Source: Gemmatimonadota bacterium (GTDB lineage Bacteria; Gemmatimonadota; Gemmatimonadetes; Gemmatimonadales; GWC2-71-9). From it: DNA of 64,000 nucleotides. The translations under genes and the position numbers were made by a program. The notes under the pieces were generated by a model. That model saw only the letters and a list, made by a program, of their open reading frames with translations, searched no databases and was not told the origin of the DNA. The stretch's first letter is position 1. Every line of letters starts with the position of its first letter. Positions 44,303 through 53,589 of the stretch are shown piece after piece. The stretch covers positions 2,613,859 to 2,677,858 of the forward strand of contig JADJOM010000003.1 in NCBI GenBank assembly GCA_016713785.1, given 5' to 3'.

Positions 44303-45810
44303 CCCAGGAACAGCCGCGCCGCCGGGTTCCGCGTCTCCTCCACCCACGGATAGCCCAGCTCGTCGAGGAACCGCCGGAAGGCGCGGGCCTCGGCGGGCGG
44401 CACCTGCATCCCCACCAGCACCCGCCCCGAGTCGGCCCCGTGGTTCCGGTAGTGGAACAGGCTGATGTTCCAGTCGGAGCGCATGGCGTCGAGGAAGCGC
44501 AGCAGCGCGCCGGGCCGTTCCGGGAACTCGAAGCGGTAGAGCACCTCGTGCCGGGCGCCGGGCGCGTGCCCGCCCACCAGGTGGCGCAGGTGCAGCTTGG
44601 CCATCTCGTTGGCGCTCAGGTCGAGGGTGGGGAAGCCGCGGCGGCGGAGCGTGGCGGCGATGCGCCGCGCCTCGGGCCGGCCCTGCACCTCGAGCCCGAC
44701 GAAGACGTGGGCGCGGTCGGGATCGCCCATGCGGTAATTGAACTCGGTGATGCTGCGCGGGCCGATGGCGGCGCAGAAGCGCCGGAAGCTGCCGGGGCGC
44801 TCGGGGATGGTCACCGCCAGGATGGCCTCGCGCGCCTCGCCCACCTCGGCCCGCTCGGCCACGAAGCGCAGCCGGTCGAAGTTGGTGTTGGCGCCGCAGG
44901 CGATCGCCACCACGGTCCGCGCCGGCCCGCGATGCCGCGCCGCCCAGGCCTTGGCCCCCGCGATGGCCAGCGCGCCCGCCGGCTCGAGGATGCTGCGGGT
45001 CTCCTCGAAGACGTCCTTGATGGCGGCGCAGATCGCGTCGGTGTCGACCAGGATCATCTCGTCCACCACCTGGCGGGCCAGCCGGAACGGCTCCGCCCCC
45101 ACCCGCTTCACCGCCACCCCGTCGGCGAAGAGCCCCACCTGGTCCAGGGTCACCCGCCGGCCGGCCCGAAGCGAGCGGGCCATGGCGTCGGCGTCGACCG
45201 GCTCCACCCCGATCACCCGCACCCCCGGCCGCACCGCCTTCACGCAGGCGCCCACGCCCGCGATCAGCCCGCCGCCGCCCACCGCCACGAACACCGCGTG
45301 GAGGTCGGCCGGGGCCTGCCGCAGGATCTCGAGCCCCACGGTGCCCTGCCCCGCGATCACGTCGGGATCATCATAGGGGTGCACGAAGGCGTACCCCTTG
45401 GCCCGCTCCAGCCGCCGCGCCTCGGCCGCGGCCTCGTCGTAGGTATCGCCATGCAGCACCACCCGGGCCCCGCGGGCGCGGACCGCCTCCACCTTGATCC
45501 GCGGGGTGGTCACGGGCATGACGATCACCGCGCGGCAGCCGAGCCGCTGCGCGGCGAGGGCCACCCCCTGGGCGTGGTTGCCGGCGGACGCGGCGATGAC
45601 GCCGCGGCGGAGGGCGGCGGGGGCCAGGCCGGCCATCTTGTTGTAGGCGCCACGCAGCTTGAAGGAGAACACCGGCTGCATGTCCTCCCGCTTGAGCAGC
45701 ACCCGGTGGCCCAGCCGGGCACTCAGCGCCGGCGCGGCCTCGAGCGGGCTCTCGATGGCCACGTCATAGACGCGGGCGTTGAGGCTCCTGCGGAGGTAGT
45801 CGATGGGCAT
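44299..45810 (-). CDS. ilvA: Threonine ammonia-lyase (biosynthetic, two ACT-like domains)
   Basis: A 503-residue PLP enzyme converting threonine to 2-oxobutanoate for isoleucine synthesis. The catalytic Lys is K51 in SFKLRGAYNKM, the Gly-rich phosphate loop is VAVGGGGLIAG, and ASAGNHAQGVA is the substrate loop. Two tandem ACT-like regulatory domains (AILAVTIPERPGSFRRF and VLYRFEFPERPGALLRF) mark the isoleucine-inhibited biosynthetic type. ATG 45810. The upstream intergenic space carries the polypurine inverted repeats. Confidence 0.94.
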   Translation of the reverse strand: MPIDYLRRSLNARVYDVAIESPLEAAPALSARLGHRVLLKREDMQPVFSFKLRGAYNKMAGLAPAALRRGVIAASAGNHAQGVALAAQRLGCRAVIVMPVTTPRIKVEAVRARGARVVLHGDTYDEAAAEARRLERAKGYAFVHPYDDPDVIAGQGTVGLEILRQAPADLHAVFVAVGGGGLIAGVGACVKAVRPGVRVIGVEPVDADAMARSLRAGRRVTLDQVGLFADGVAVKRVGAEPFRLARQVVDEMILVDTDAICAAIKDVFEETRSILEPAGALAIAGAKAWAARHRGPARTVVAIACGANTNFDRLRFVAERAEVGEAREAILAVTIPERPGSFRRFCAAIGPRSITEFNYRMGDPDRAHVFVGLEVQGRPEARRIAATLRRRGFPTLDLSANEMAKLHLRHLVGGHAPGARHEVLYRFEFPERPGALLRFLDAMRSDWNISLFHYRNHGADSGRVLVGMQVPPAEARAFRRFLDELGYPWVEETRNPAARLFLG

Positions 45811-45845
45811 GGGCGTCCCGGCAACGGGTTGGATGGAGAATAGGG

Positions 45846-46035
45846 GGGACGCGGGAAGTGGGAAAAGGGAAGCGGGGAAAGGGAAGCGGGAAGCGGGAAG
45901 CGGGAAGCGGCTTGCCGACGATCGGCACGGTGGCGGCCGGGAACGTCAGGTGACATCTTACGTTCGGCGAGGCGGGGAGGGCAGTCGGCCCCGTGGGCCG
46001 GTTTCCCGTTTCCCGTTTCCCGCTTCCCGTTGCCC
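45846..46035. repeat. Polypurine/polypyrimidine inverted repeat, locus 1
   Basis: The plus strand holds iterated GGGAAGC units at 45846-45911, and the complementary form (TTTCCCG, CTTCCCG units) at 46001-46035, with about 90 bp between. It occupies the divergent ilvA-symporter gap. The arms could pair into a long stem. Confidence 0.7.
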
Positions 46036-46066
46036 TCTGGCCAATTCCCCTTACCCTCCCGGGCTC

Positions 46067-47350
46067 ATGTTCGCCTTCCTCCGGCGCATCTCCCTGACGT
46101 GGTGGATCATCATCTCCATGGTCGTGGGCGTGGTCATCGGCCACTTCGACCATTCGGTCTGGACCGCCACCGACCTCACGCCCTGGCTGCAGCCCTTCTC
46201 CTCGATCTTCCTGCGGATGATCAAGTCGATCGTCGCCCCGCTGGTCTTCGCGAGCCTGGTGGTGGGCATCGCGGGGCACGGCGACGACCTCAAGCGGGTG
46301 GGCCGGCTGGCCTTCCGTTCGCTGGTGTACTTCGAGGTGGTCACGACCATCGCGCTGGCCATCGGCCTGATCGCGGTCAACTACACCCGCCCCGGCGTCG
46401 GCATCGACCTCAACGTCCAGGTCGACTCCACCCAGGTGCAGCAGTTCACCAGCAACACCCCGACCCTGGCCAGCGTGCTGGAGCACACGGTGCCGGCCAG
46501 CTTCTTCGAGGCCGCGGCCAAGAACGAGGTGCTGCAGATCGTGTTCTTCGCGATCCTGTTCGCCATCGGCCTGGCGCAGGTGAAGAGCCCCCACAAGCAC
46601 ACCGTCCTCTCATTCCTCGAGGGGGTGTCGGAGGTGATGTTCAAGTTCACCGGGGTGGTGATGCTGTTCGCGCCGATCGGCATCGGGGCCGCCGTGGCGG
46701 TGACCGTGGGGCGGAACGGCCTGGGCGTGCTGGGCAACCTGGCCCAGCTGGTGGGCACGCTCTACGGCGCGCTGATCGTGTTCGTGCTGGTGGCGCTCAT
46801 CCCGGTGGCGCTGCTCTTCAAGATTCCCATCCGCGAGTTCTGGCGCTGGGCCAAGGAGCCGTGGCTCATCGCCTTCTCGACCGCCTCCTCGGAGGCCGCG
46901 CTGCCGCTGGCCCTGGAGAACATGGAGAAGTTCGGGGTCCCGAAGCGGATCGTGTCGTTCGTGCTCCCCACCGGGTACTCGTTCAACCTCGACGGCTCCA
47001 CCCTGTACCTGGCGGTGGCCTCGGTGTTCGTGGCGCAGGCGGCCGGGGTGGACATGCCGATCGGCACCCAGATCCTCATGATGCTGACCCTCATGCTCAC
47101 CAGCAAAGGGGTGGCCGCGGTGCCCCGGGCCTCGCTGGTGATCCTGGCCGGCACCCTGACCCACTTCCAGCTGCCGCTCGAGGGCATCGCCGTCATCCTC
47201 GGCGTGGACGCCCTGATGGACATGGCCCGGACCTCCGTCAACCTGCTCGGCAACTGCCTGGCCTCCGCGGCCATGGCCAAGTGGGAAGGCGAGTGGGGCC
47301 CGCCGGCTCCCCCGGCCGTGGCGGCGGCGACCCCGGCGGCCGGCCACTAG
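46067..47350 (+). CDS. Dicarboxylate/amino acid:cation symporter (DAACS family)
   Basis: A 427-residue secondary transporter of the GltP/DctA family. About eight transmembrane segments and two re-entrant loops are expected. The family signatures appear as STASSEAALPLALENMEKFGVPKRI (hairpin 1 serine-rich motif) and VLPTGYSFNLDGSTLY (the NMDGT-like motif, here NLDGS), with the second loop at TSKGVAAVPRASLVI. It imports glutamate, aspartate or C4-dicarboxylates with Na+ or H+. ATG 46067 opens with a standard hydrophobic helix. Confidence 0.92.
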   Translation: MFAFLRRISLTWWIIISMVVGVVIGHFDHSVWTATDLTPWLQPFSSIFLRMIKSIVAPLVFASLVVGIAGHGDDLKRVGRLAFRSLVYFEVVTTIALAIGLIAVNYTRPGVGIDLNVQVDSTQVQQFTSNTPTLASVLEHTVPASFFEAAAKNEVLQIVFFAILFAIGLAQVKSPHKHTVLSFLEGVSEVMFKFTGVVMLFAPIGIGAAVAVTVGRNGLGVLGNLAQLVGTLYGALIVFVLVALIPVALLFKIPIREFWRWAKEPWLIAFSTASSEAALPLALENMEKFGVPKRIVSFVLPTGYSFNLDGSTLYLAVASVFVAQAAGVDMPIGTQILMMLTLMLTSKGVAAVPRASLVILAGTLTHFQLPLEGIAVILGVDALMDMARTSVNLLGNCLASAAMAKWEGEWGPPAPPAVAAATPAAGH

Positions 47351-47368
47351 GGGCGCCGGGCCCGGCGG

Positions 47369-47400
47369 CGGGGCCCCCGGCCCCCCCCCCGGGGGGCCCC
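47369..47400. terminator. GC-only hairpin with an 11-C run
   Basis: GGGGCCCCCGG and CCGGGGGGCCCC can pair around a run of 11 C (47380-47390). It follows the symporter gene and may end its transcript. The homopolymer is also a site where sequencing length errors are likely. Confidence 0.4.
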
Positions 47401-47477
47401 GCGCACGTTTCACCTCTGCAACCAAATCCCGCCCCCGGCCGTCTAGGGGGCGTCCCCCATCCCAGGATTCCCGCGTC

Positions 47478-49256
47478 ATGCTTGCCAGTCTTGCCCTGCT
47501 TGCCCTCGCCACCGGGGCGCCGGCCGTCAGCGCCCCGATCACCAACATCACCTACGACGTCAGCTTCACCCGCGAGACCGCCGCCCGGCGCAGCCTCGAG
47601 GTCGGCATGCGGTTCGACGTCTCGGGCAGCGGCGACGTGCTGCTCTCGCTCCCCACCTGGACCCCGGGCGCCTACGAGGTGACCAACTTCGCCCGCTGGG
47701 TGTCGGAGTTCAGCGCCGTGGCCGGCGGCCAGGCGCTGCGCTGGGACAAGGTGGACTACGACACCTGGCGCATCCGCACCGGCGGCGCCCGACAGGTGTC
47801 GGTGCGCTTCATGGTGTACGCCGACTCGCTCGACAACGCCATGGCCTGGAGCCGCGAGGACTTCGCGTTCTTCAACGGCACCAACCTCTTCCCGTACCCC
47901 GAGGGTCGCAGCCTCGAGTTCCCGGCCACGGTGCGCATCCGCACCGAGTCGGAGTGGCTGGTGGCCACCGGGATGCACCGCCGCCCCGACGGCAGCTACG
48001 GCGAGCGCAGCTACCACGACCTGGTGGACATGCCGTTCTTCGTGGGCCGCTTCGACCTCGACAGCGCCACCGTCAACGGCCTGACCGTGCGGCTCGCGAC
48101 CTACCCCGCCGGCACGCTCGCGGGTGCCGCGCGCAGCGCCTTCTGGGACCAGTACCGGCCGCTGTTCGCGCCCCAGGTCCGGGTGTTCGGCGAGACCCCG
48201 TACGACAGCTACACCACCCTCATGGTGTTCCCGAAGGATTTCGGCGGCGGCTCCGCCCTGGAGCACCAGAACAGCCACCTCGGCATCTACACCCCCGAGG
48301 GGATCGGGCAGGAGTGGGTGGCCTCGGTCACCGCCCACGAGATGTTCCACGCCTTCAACGTGAAGCGCCTGCGGCCGGCGGAGATGGTGCCCTACCGCTA
48401 CGACGTGTCGCAGCCGACGGTCTGGCTGTGGGTCAGCGAGGGGATCACCGACTACTACGCCGACCTCACGATGGTGCGGGCCGGCGTGATCGACTCCGCG
48501 GGGTTCCTCGCCACCACCGGCGGCAAGATCGCCCAGGTGAACCAGTCCCCGGCGGTGGCGCTGGAGGATGCGTCGCTCTCCACCTGGATCCACCCCACCG
48601 ATGGCACCGGCTACCTGTACTACCCCAAGGGCTCGCTCGCCGGGTTCCTGCTCGACATCATCATCCGCGACGCCAGCGACAACCGGCAGAGCCTCGACGC
48701 CGTGATGCGCGAGACCTACGGCGGCACCTTCAAGAAGGGGAAGGGCTTCGGGGCGGCGGAGTGGTGGGGCGCGGTGCGCCGGGCCGCCGGGGGCCGGAGC
48801 TTCGACGGCTTCAACGACCGCTACATCGACGGCCGCGAGCCGTTCCCGTACGACACGGTGCTGCCCCTCGCCGGGCTCCGGCTCGTGACCGACAGCATGC
48901 GTTCGGCGCGGCTCGGCATCAACACCAGCACCGATTCCACCGGCACCCGCGTGATGGCGGTGGCCCCCGACGGCGCCGCCGGGGCCGCGGGCGTGCAGGC
49001 GGGCGACATCCTGCTCGCGCTCGGCGACATCGCGATCACCGGGGAGCCGTCCTTCCAGCAGTTCCGCGCCACCTACGGCGACAAGGACGGGGCCAGCCTG
49101 CCGATCCGGGTACGCCGCGGCGACCAGGAACTCACCCTGACGGGCACCGTCCGCCTGGTGGTGCTCACCCAGCAGCGCCTGGTCCTCGACCCGGACGCGA
49201 GCGCCAAGGCCCAGCGCATCCGGCACGGCATCTTCACCGGAAGCACCGGGAACTGA
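47478..49256 (+). CDS. M61 family metallopeptidase with C-terminal PDZ domain
   Basis: A 592-residue exported peptidase. The signal peptide is LASLALLALATGAPAVSA. An N-terminal beta domain (SLPTWTPGAYEVTNFARWV) is typical of M61 glycyl aminopeptidases. The zinc site is HEMFH (near residues 287-291) followed by NVKRLRP, with the third ligand in SEGITDYYA. GGSALEHQNS is the conserved substrate-binding loop. A PDZ domain covers about 470-570 (GVQAGDILLALGDIAITG). It probably degrades or trims peptides in the periplasm. ATG 47478. Confidence 0.92.
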   Translation: MLASLALLALATGAPAVSAPITNITYDVSFTRETAARRSLEVGMRFDVSGSGDVLLSLPTWTPGAYEVTNFARWVSEFSAVAGGQALRWDKVDYDTWRIRTGGARQVSVRFMVYADSLDNAMAWSREDFAFFNGTNLFPYPEGRSLEFPATVRIRTESEWLVATGMHRRPDGSYGERSYHDLVDMPFFVGRFDLDSATVNGLTVRLATYPAGTLAGAARSAFWDQYRPLFAPQVRVFGETPYDSYTTLMVFPKDFGGGSALEHQNSHLGIYTPEGIGQEWVASVTAHEMFHAFNVKRLRPAEMVPYRYDVSQPTVWLWVSEGITDYYADLTMVRAGVIDSAGFLATTGGKIAQVNQSPAVALEDASLSTWIHPTDGTGYLYYPKGSLAGFLLDIIIRDASDNRQSLDAVMRETYGGTFKKGKGFGAAEWWGAVRRAAGGRSFDGFNDRYIDGREPFPYDTVLPLAGLRLVTDSMRSARLGINTSTDSTGTRVMAVAPDGAAGAAGVQAGDILLALGDIAITGEPSFQQFRATYGDKDGASLPIRVRRGDQELTLTGTVRLVVLTQQRLVLDPDASAKAQRIRHGIFTGSTGN

Positions 49257-49296
49257 CCGGGCAGGCACCGACGGCCGGCGCGGGAGCCGGCACGAT

Positions 49297-49329
49297 GCGG
49301 GGCGGGGAGCCAGGTGCTCCCCGCCCCGC
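49297..49329. terminator. Bidirectional terminator between M61 peptidase and gluQ
   Basis: A perfect 14-bp stem, GCGGGGCGGGGAGC / GCTCCCCGCCCCGC, with a 5-nt loop between convergent genes. Confidence 0.75.
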
Positions 49330-49355
49330 GTTGCGCTTCAGTCCATGCACACCGG

Positions 49356-50249
49356 TCAGGCGGGTGGTGAAAAGAGGCCCAGGGCGTCCTCGAGCGGAAG
49401 GGCACCGGGGCCGGGCCTGCCCAGTCCGTGCAGCGCGAGGCCGAAGAGGTCGGCGGGTGACCGGCCCTGCTCCCGCAGGTCGCGCACGCTGGTGTCGTGA
49501 TCCGACTTGCTCAGCTTGGCGCCGCCGGGCTTGCGGAGGAGCGGGTGATGCAGGACACGCGGCGGGTTCGCGACGCCGAGCAGCCGGGCCAGGGCACGCT
49601 GCCGTCCGGTCGAGGCCAGCAGGTCCATCCCGCGGATGACGAGGTCCACGCCCTGGTCCCGGTCGTCCACCACCACCGCGAACTGGTAGGTCCAGTTGCC
49701 CAGGCGATCCCGGAGCGTGAGGTCGCCACACTGGGCGGCCGGTTCCTGGTGTTGCGTCCCCAGTCGGAGATCATGGAAGCGCACCACACCGGGACGCAAC
49801 AGTACTCGCGTGGCGCGGCCCGGTCCGTGACTCAGGCCACGATCTCGACAATAGCCGTCATAGGGAACCTCGATGTCGGCACTGACCACGGCGGGTGCGC
49901 GCGCCATCACGTCCTGGCGGGAGCAGTCGCAGGCGTACACCCGATGCCCGGCCGCCTCGAGCTGCGCCAGCGCCGCCAGGTAGGCGGGGCCGTTGTCGCT
50001 CTGGCGATAGGGTGTCGGGCCGCGACGGAAGACCGCCGGCGGCGCGATGTCCGGCACGAAGCCCAGCCACTCGAGGTCCTCGAGCAGCGCGGCCTCGTAC
50101 CCGGGCCGGCAGCGCTGCCGATCATGATCCTCGATCCGCAGCAGCACCTCGGCGCCGCGGGCCCGCGCCTCACCCCACACGGTCAGCGCGTTGGCGACGT
50201 GCCCGAGATGGAGGTAGCCGGTGGGAGCGGGGGCGAAGCGGGTGCGCAT
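49356..50249 (-). CDS. gluQ: Glutamyl-Q tRNA(Asp) synthetase
   Basis: A 297-residue truncated glutamyl-tRNA synthetase paralogue that attaches Glu to queuosine in the tRNA-Asp anticodon. The HIGH-type motif is YLHLGH (12-17), and the KMSKS-type motif is KLSKSD. Zinc ligands Cys107, Cys109, Tyr130 and Cys134 (CDC...YDGYC) are the GluQRS hallmark, and the anticodon-binding domain of GluRS is absent. ATG 50249. Both the upstream and following gaps are regulatory or terminator regions. Confidence 0.93.
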   Translation of the reverse strand: MRTRFAPAPTGYLHLGHVANALTVWGEARARGAEVLLRIEDHDRQRCRPGYEAALLEDLEWLGFVPDIAPPAVFRRGPTPYRQSDNGPAYLAALAQLEAAGHRVYACDCSRQDVMARAPAVVSADIEVPYDGYCRDRGLSHGPGRATRVLLRPGVVRFHDLRLGTQHQEPAAQCGDLTLRDRLGNWTYQFAVVVDDRDQGVDLVIRGMDLLASTGRQRALARLLGVANPPRVLHHPLLRKPGGAKLSKSDHDTSVRDLREQGRSPADLFGLALHGLGRPGPGALPLEDALGLFSPPA

Positions 50250-50252
50250 GCC

Positions 50253-50346
50253 GGAAGAAAACGGGAAGCGGGAGAAGGGAAAAGGGAAAAGGGAAACGGG
50301 AAAAGGGAAACGGGAACCAGGCCCACCTCCCGCTTCCCGTTTCCCA
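50253..50346. repeat. Polypurine/polypyrimidine inverted repeat, locus 2
   Basis: GGGAAAAGGGAAAC-type units at 50253-50317 and the complementary CTCCCGCTTCCCG form at 50327-50346, filling the gap between OsmC and gluQ. Confidence 0.7.
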
Positions 50347-50352
50347 CGTTCC

Positions 50353-50850
50353 TCAGCTGATCCCGACCTGGACTCCGTGGGTCAGCGTCTGCGCCACCAC
50401 GCAGTAGCGCTCGGTGAGTTCCAGCAGCTTCTGCCGCTGCTCGGGCGTGGCATCGCTGTCCAGCTCCACCCGGAGCCGGACGGCCGTGAGCCCGACGGGC
50501 ACCTCCCGGCTCACGCCGAGGGTGCCCCGCGCGTCCCAGTCCCCTTCCGCATGGATGGCGCCGGCGCGGATCGGGATCCCCATGGCCATTGCCACGGCGC
50601 TCAGCGTGACCCCGGCGCAGGCCGCCAGCGCCTCGAGGACGATGTCCCCGGAGCAGCGCAGGGTGCCGTCGCCACCGGTGGCGGGATGGAGGCCGGCGCG
50701 GACCACCTGCCCGCCCATCGTCACGTCGCAGCTCACCGTGCCCGGGACCAGGGTGGCGGTGGCCCGCGAGGTGACCCGCGCCGTGGCGGGGTCGTGGCGG
50801 TAGCGGTCCTTGAGGGGGGCCTGGAGGGCCCGAAGATCAGCAGGGGTCAT
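50353..50850 (-). CDS. OsmC/Ohr family protein
   Basis: A 165-residue protein of the OsmC superfamily, thiol peroxidases reducing organic hydroperoxides. The two reactive cysteines are Cys78 (LEALAACAGVT) and Cys150 (TERYCVVAQTL), with the usual spacing. The lack of other motifs makes it closer to the YhfA/OsmC branch than to Ohr. ATG 50850. It lies between two copies of the polypurine inverted repeat. Confidence 0.85.
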   Translation of the reverse strand: MTPADLRALQAPLKDRYRHDPATARVTSRATATLVPGTVSCDVTMGGQVVRAGLHPATGGDGTLRCSGDIVLEALAACAGVTLSAVAMAMGIPIRAGAIHAEGDWDARGTLGVSREVPVGLTAVRLRVELDSDATPEQRQKLLELTERYCVVAQTLTHGVQVGIS

Positions 50851-50858
50851 GTGAACTG

Positions 50859-50953
50859 ACGGGAAACGGGAAAAGGGAAAAGGGAAGCGGGAACCGGTGC
50901 AGGGAACATATCCCCACGCCACCGCTTCCCGCTTCCCGCTTCCCGCTTCCCCC
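50859..50953. repeat. Polypurine/polypyrimidine inverted repeat, locus 3
   Basis: GGGAAACGGGAAAAGGG units at 50859-50895 and the complementary GCTTCCCGCTTCCCG units at 50923-50953, separated by 27 bp. It fills the gap between the coiled-coil gene and OsmC and can form a hairpin. Confidence 0.72.
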
Positions 50954-50961
50954 CGTTGTTG

Positions 50962-53589
50962 CTACGCCACCGGCGCCACCGCCCCCTCGTCCCGGCGCCG
51001 GAGGTCGGCCAGCGAGGCCTGGATCCGGTCGGTCATCCGCCGCTCCTCGCGCAGGGTCTCCAGCAGCCCCTCCGCGCGGCGGGTCTCCAGCGCGAGTGCC
51101 GCGGCCTTCTCCAGGAAGTGGTCCACCTGGGCCTTCTGGGCCAGCAGCGTCTCCAGCGCGCCGCGGACGTCGATCACCAGGGTCTCGGCGTGGGCCAGCC
51201 GCTCCTCGGTGCGGTCCAGCTGCCGGCGGCGCTCCTCGAGCGTGCGCAGCATCCCGCCGGCGTCGCCGAGGCGCTCCAGCAGCCCGTCGAGCTCGGCGCG
51301 GGTGCGCGCCAGCTGCGGATGGGCCTCCACCACCGCGCGCGCGTCGGCCTGGGTGCGCTCCGCCACCTCGAACAGCGCCCGGATCTCGCCCTGGAGCGCG
51401 CCGATGGTGGCCTGCCGCACCGAGGCCTGCTCCATGGCCTGCGCCAGCTGCTGCTCCGCGCCCCGCCACTCGGCCAGGCGGGCCTCGAAGCCGTTGAGCC
51501 GCTCCTGCATGGTGGAGAGCGACGCCACCCGGCCATCGAGCTCGCGGGCCAGGACCTCGGTGGCCTGCAGCCGCTCGCCCGCCCGGGTGAGCACCTCGTC
51601 CATCTCGTGGGTGCGGGTGGCGAGGAGCTGCGCCGCCTCCGCCGCCTCCTGCCGAAGGGTGGTGGCCCGCTCCAGGTGCTCGGCCGCGCGGGCCAGCGCC
51701 GCCTGCCGCTGGTCCACCTCGCGGGCCAGGTCGTGCATCTTGTCGGAGAGCTGGGTGAGACCCTTCGCCTTGTGCTCCACCCCGCTCACCGTGCCTTCGA
51801 CCTCGCGCACCCGCTGCTCCATCTCGCGCAGCTCCGCGCTCACGCTCACCAGCTGGTTTCCGGTGCGGTTCACCTCGTCGAGCCGCGGCCCCATGGTGTC
51901 GAGCCGGTCCTCGGCGCCGGCCAGGCGCTCGGTGAGCGCGCGGGCCCGCTCCTCGATCGACGCGCCGAGCTGCGACACGCCACCCAGCTGCTGCTGCACC
52001 TCCTCCACCAGGCCGCGCCGGGTCTCGACCACGTTGAGCGACGCGGCCAGCTGGTCCACCTCGCGCCGCAGGGTGTCGAGCAGGGTGCGCTGGCGGTCCA
52101 GGCCGGTGAGGTCGCCCTTGAGGGCGGCCATCTGGCGTTCGGCCTCGCCGAGCCAGGTGCGGGTGCCCTCCACGCGGCCGCGGGTGTCGGTCATCTCCTG
52201 CCGCGCGGTGCGCAGCTGCTCCAGCGCGTCGCGGATGGCCTCCCCGGTAGCGGAGAGGGACTGCAGGTCGCGGACGGTGCGCTCCAGCACCGGCCGGGAT
52301 TCCTCGAGGCGGCAGGTGCGCTCGGTGAGCCCGCCGATGTTCTCCTCCAGCCGCTCCAGGTCGCTGAGCCCGGCGCGGGCCCGCGCGCCCAGCTCCGTGA
52401 TGCGGCCCAGCTCGCCGCCCAGCTCGCCGACCTGCGCGGTGAGCGCGTCGGCCCGTGCCGCGGCGCCGGTGATCGCCTCCGCGCCGGCGGCGAGGGCGGA
52501 GAAGCGGCCTTCCCACTCATTGAGGTTGCGGCGCAGGTCGCCCACCCGCTGCGACACCCCTTCCATCCCGCGGCTCTCGAGCTGGATCCGTTCGGCGTGC
52601 TGCTCGAGCGCCTCGCGCAGCAGCGCGAGCGAGCGATCGGCGCCCGACTGCCCCGACTCGATCCGGTCCAGCCGCTCGGCCACCTGCAGGGTGCGGTCGT
52701 GCATCCCCGAGTGGTGCTCGGCCAGCTGGTCGAGCTCGGCGCGGAGGTCGCCCAGGGTGCGGGTGATGTCGGCCTGGCGCTCCAGGCCCTGGTCGGCGCG
52801 CTGCATGAGGCTGGTGAGGTGCTCGAGCTTGGCGGTGGCGCGGTCGATCTGGTCCCGCTGCTGGTCGAGCAGCGCCACCTTCTGGCCCACCTGGTCGGCG
52901 GTGGCGCGCACGCCGGCGAGCTGGCGCCGGGTCTGGGCCACCGACTCCGCCATCGGGCCGAGGTCGGCGAGCAGCTGCTCCATGCCGGCGATGCGATGCT
53001 CGGTCTCGCCCAGCGTCCGGGCGATGCGCTGCCAGTCGCCGTCGAAGGACTCGATCCGGCCGCTGGCCGCCTTGTACTGGCCCAGCGTCTTCTCGTGCTG
53101 CTCGCGCAGCCGGGCCAGCTCGCCGCGGAAGGCCTCGCCCTGGGAGGAGAGGGTGTCCATCTCGCCCCGCAGCTGGCGGAAGGGGCCCTCGAGCGCCAGG
53201 AAGCCGGCGAGGTCGTCCTTGAGCGCCATGGTGCGCGCCACCTGCTCCTGCACCAGCGCGGCCTCGCCGCGGGTGCGCTCGATCCCGCGGCCGATGTCCG
53301 CCAGGTCCGACTCGAGCTGGTTGCGGGTGCCCACCAGGGTGGCGAGCTGCCGTTCCGCCGCGCCGAAGCGTCCCGCCAGCTCCTCGACCCCCGCCAGCTG
53401 CCGCTCGATGGTGCTCACCCGCTCGCCGAGCGTGCTCAGCCGCTGCAGCTGGCCGATCGAGCGATCGGCGTGCTGCACCAGCTGCTCGAGGCTGGCCCGC
53501 TGGGTGTCGAGGCGGCTGACGAGTTGCGCGAGCTGGGCCAGCTCTTCGGCGGAGGCACCGCCGCGCAGGGTCTTGAGAAAGGTGGACAT
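50962..53589 (-). CDS. Long coiled-coil protein
   Basis: An 875-residue protein, nearly all heptad repeats rich in Leu, Glu, Gln, Arg and Ala, opening with STFLKTLRGGASAEELAQLAQL and ending in a short basic tail (LRRRDEGAVAPVA). No transmembrane segment, ATPase motif or globular head is visible, so it is not an SMC or Rad50 type. It probably forms long fibres or a scaffold in the cytoplasm. Function unknown; tropomyosin-like or filament-forming proteins are the nearest comparison. ATG 53589 with GAGG about ten bases upstream. Confidence 0.75.
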   Translation of the reverse strand: MSTFLKTLRGGASAEELAQLAQLVSRLDTQRASLEQLVQHADRSIGQLQRLSTLGERVSTIERQLAGVEELAGRFGAAERQLATLVGTRNQLESDLADIGRGIERTRGEAALVQEQVARTMALKDDLAGFLALEGPFRQLRGEMDTLSSQGEAFRGELARLREQHEKTLGQYKAASGRIESFDGDWQRIARTLGETEHRIAGMEQLLADLGPMAESVAQTRRQLAGVRATADQVGQKVALLDQQRDQIDRATAKLEHLTSLMQRADQGLERQADITRTLGDLRAELDQLAEHHSGMHDRTLQVAERLDRIESGQSGADRSLALLREALEQHAERIQLESRGMEGVSQRVGDLRRNLNEWEGRFSALAAGAEAITGAAARADALTAQVGELGGELGRITELGARARAGLSDLERLEENIGGLTERTCRLEESRPVLERTVRDLQSLSATGEAIRDALEQLRTARQEMTDTRGRVEGTRTWLGEAERQMAALKGDLTGLDRQRTLLDTLRREVDQLAASLNVVETRRGLVEEVQQQLGGVSQLGASIEERARALTERLAGAEDRLDTMGPRLDEVNRTGNQLVSVSAELREMEQRVREVEGTVSGVEHKAKGLTQLSDKMHDLAREVDQRQAALARAAEHLERATTLRQEAAEAAQLLATRTHEMDEVLTRAGERLQATEVLARELDGRVASLSTMQERLNGFEARLAEWRGAEQQLAQAMEQASVRQATIGALQGEIRALFEVAERTQADARAVVEAHPQLARTRAELDGLLERLGDAGGMLRTLEERRRQLDRTEERLAHAETLVIDVRGALETLLAQKAQVDHFLEKAAALALETRRAEGLLETLREERRMTDRIQASLADLRRRDEGAVAPVA

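Noticed and set aside
45846..50953. CRISPR array
   Set aside because: The iterated purine units are short, directly adjacent and have no unique spacers, and no cas genes are present.
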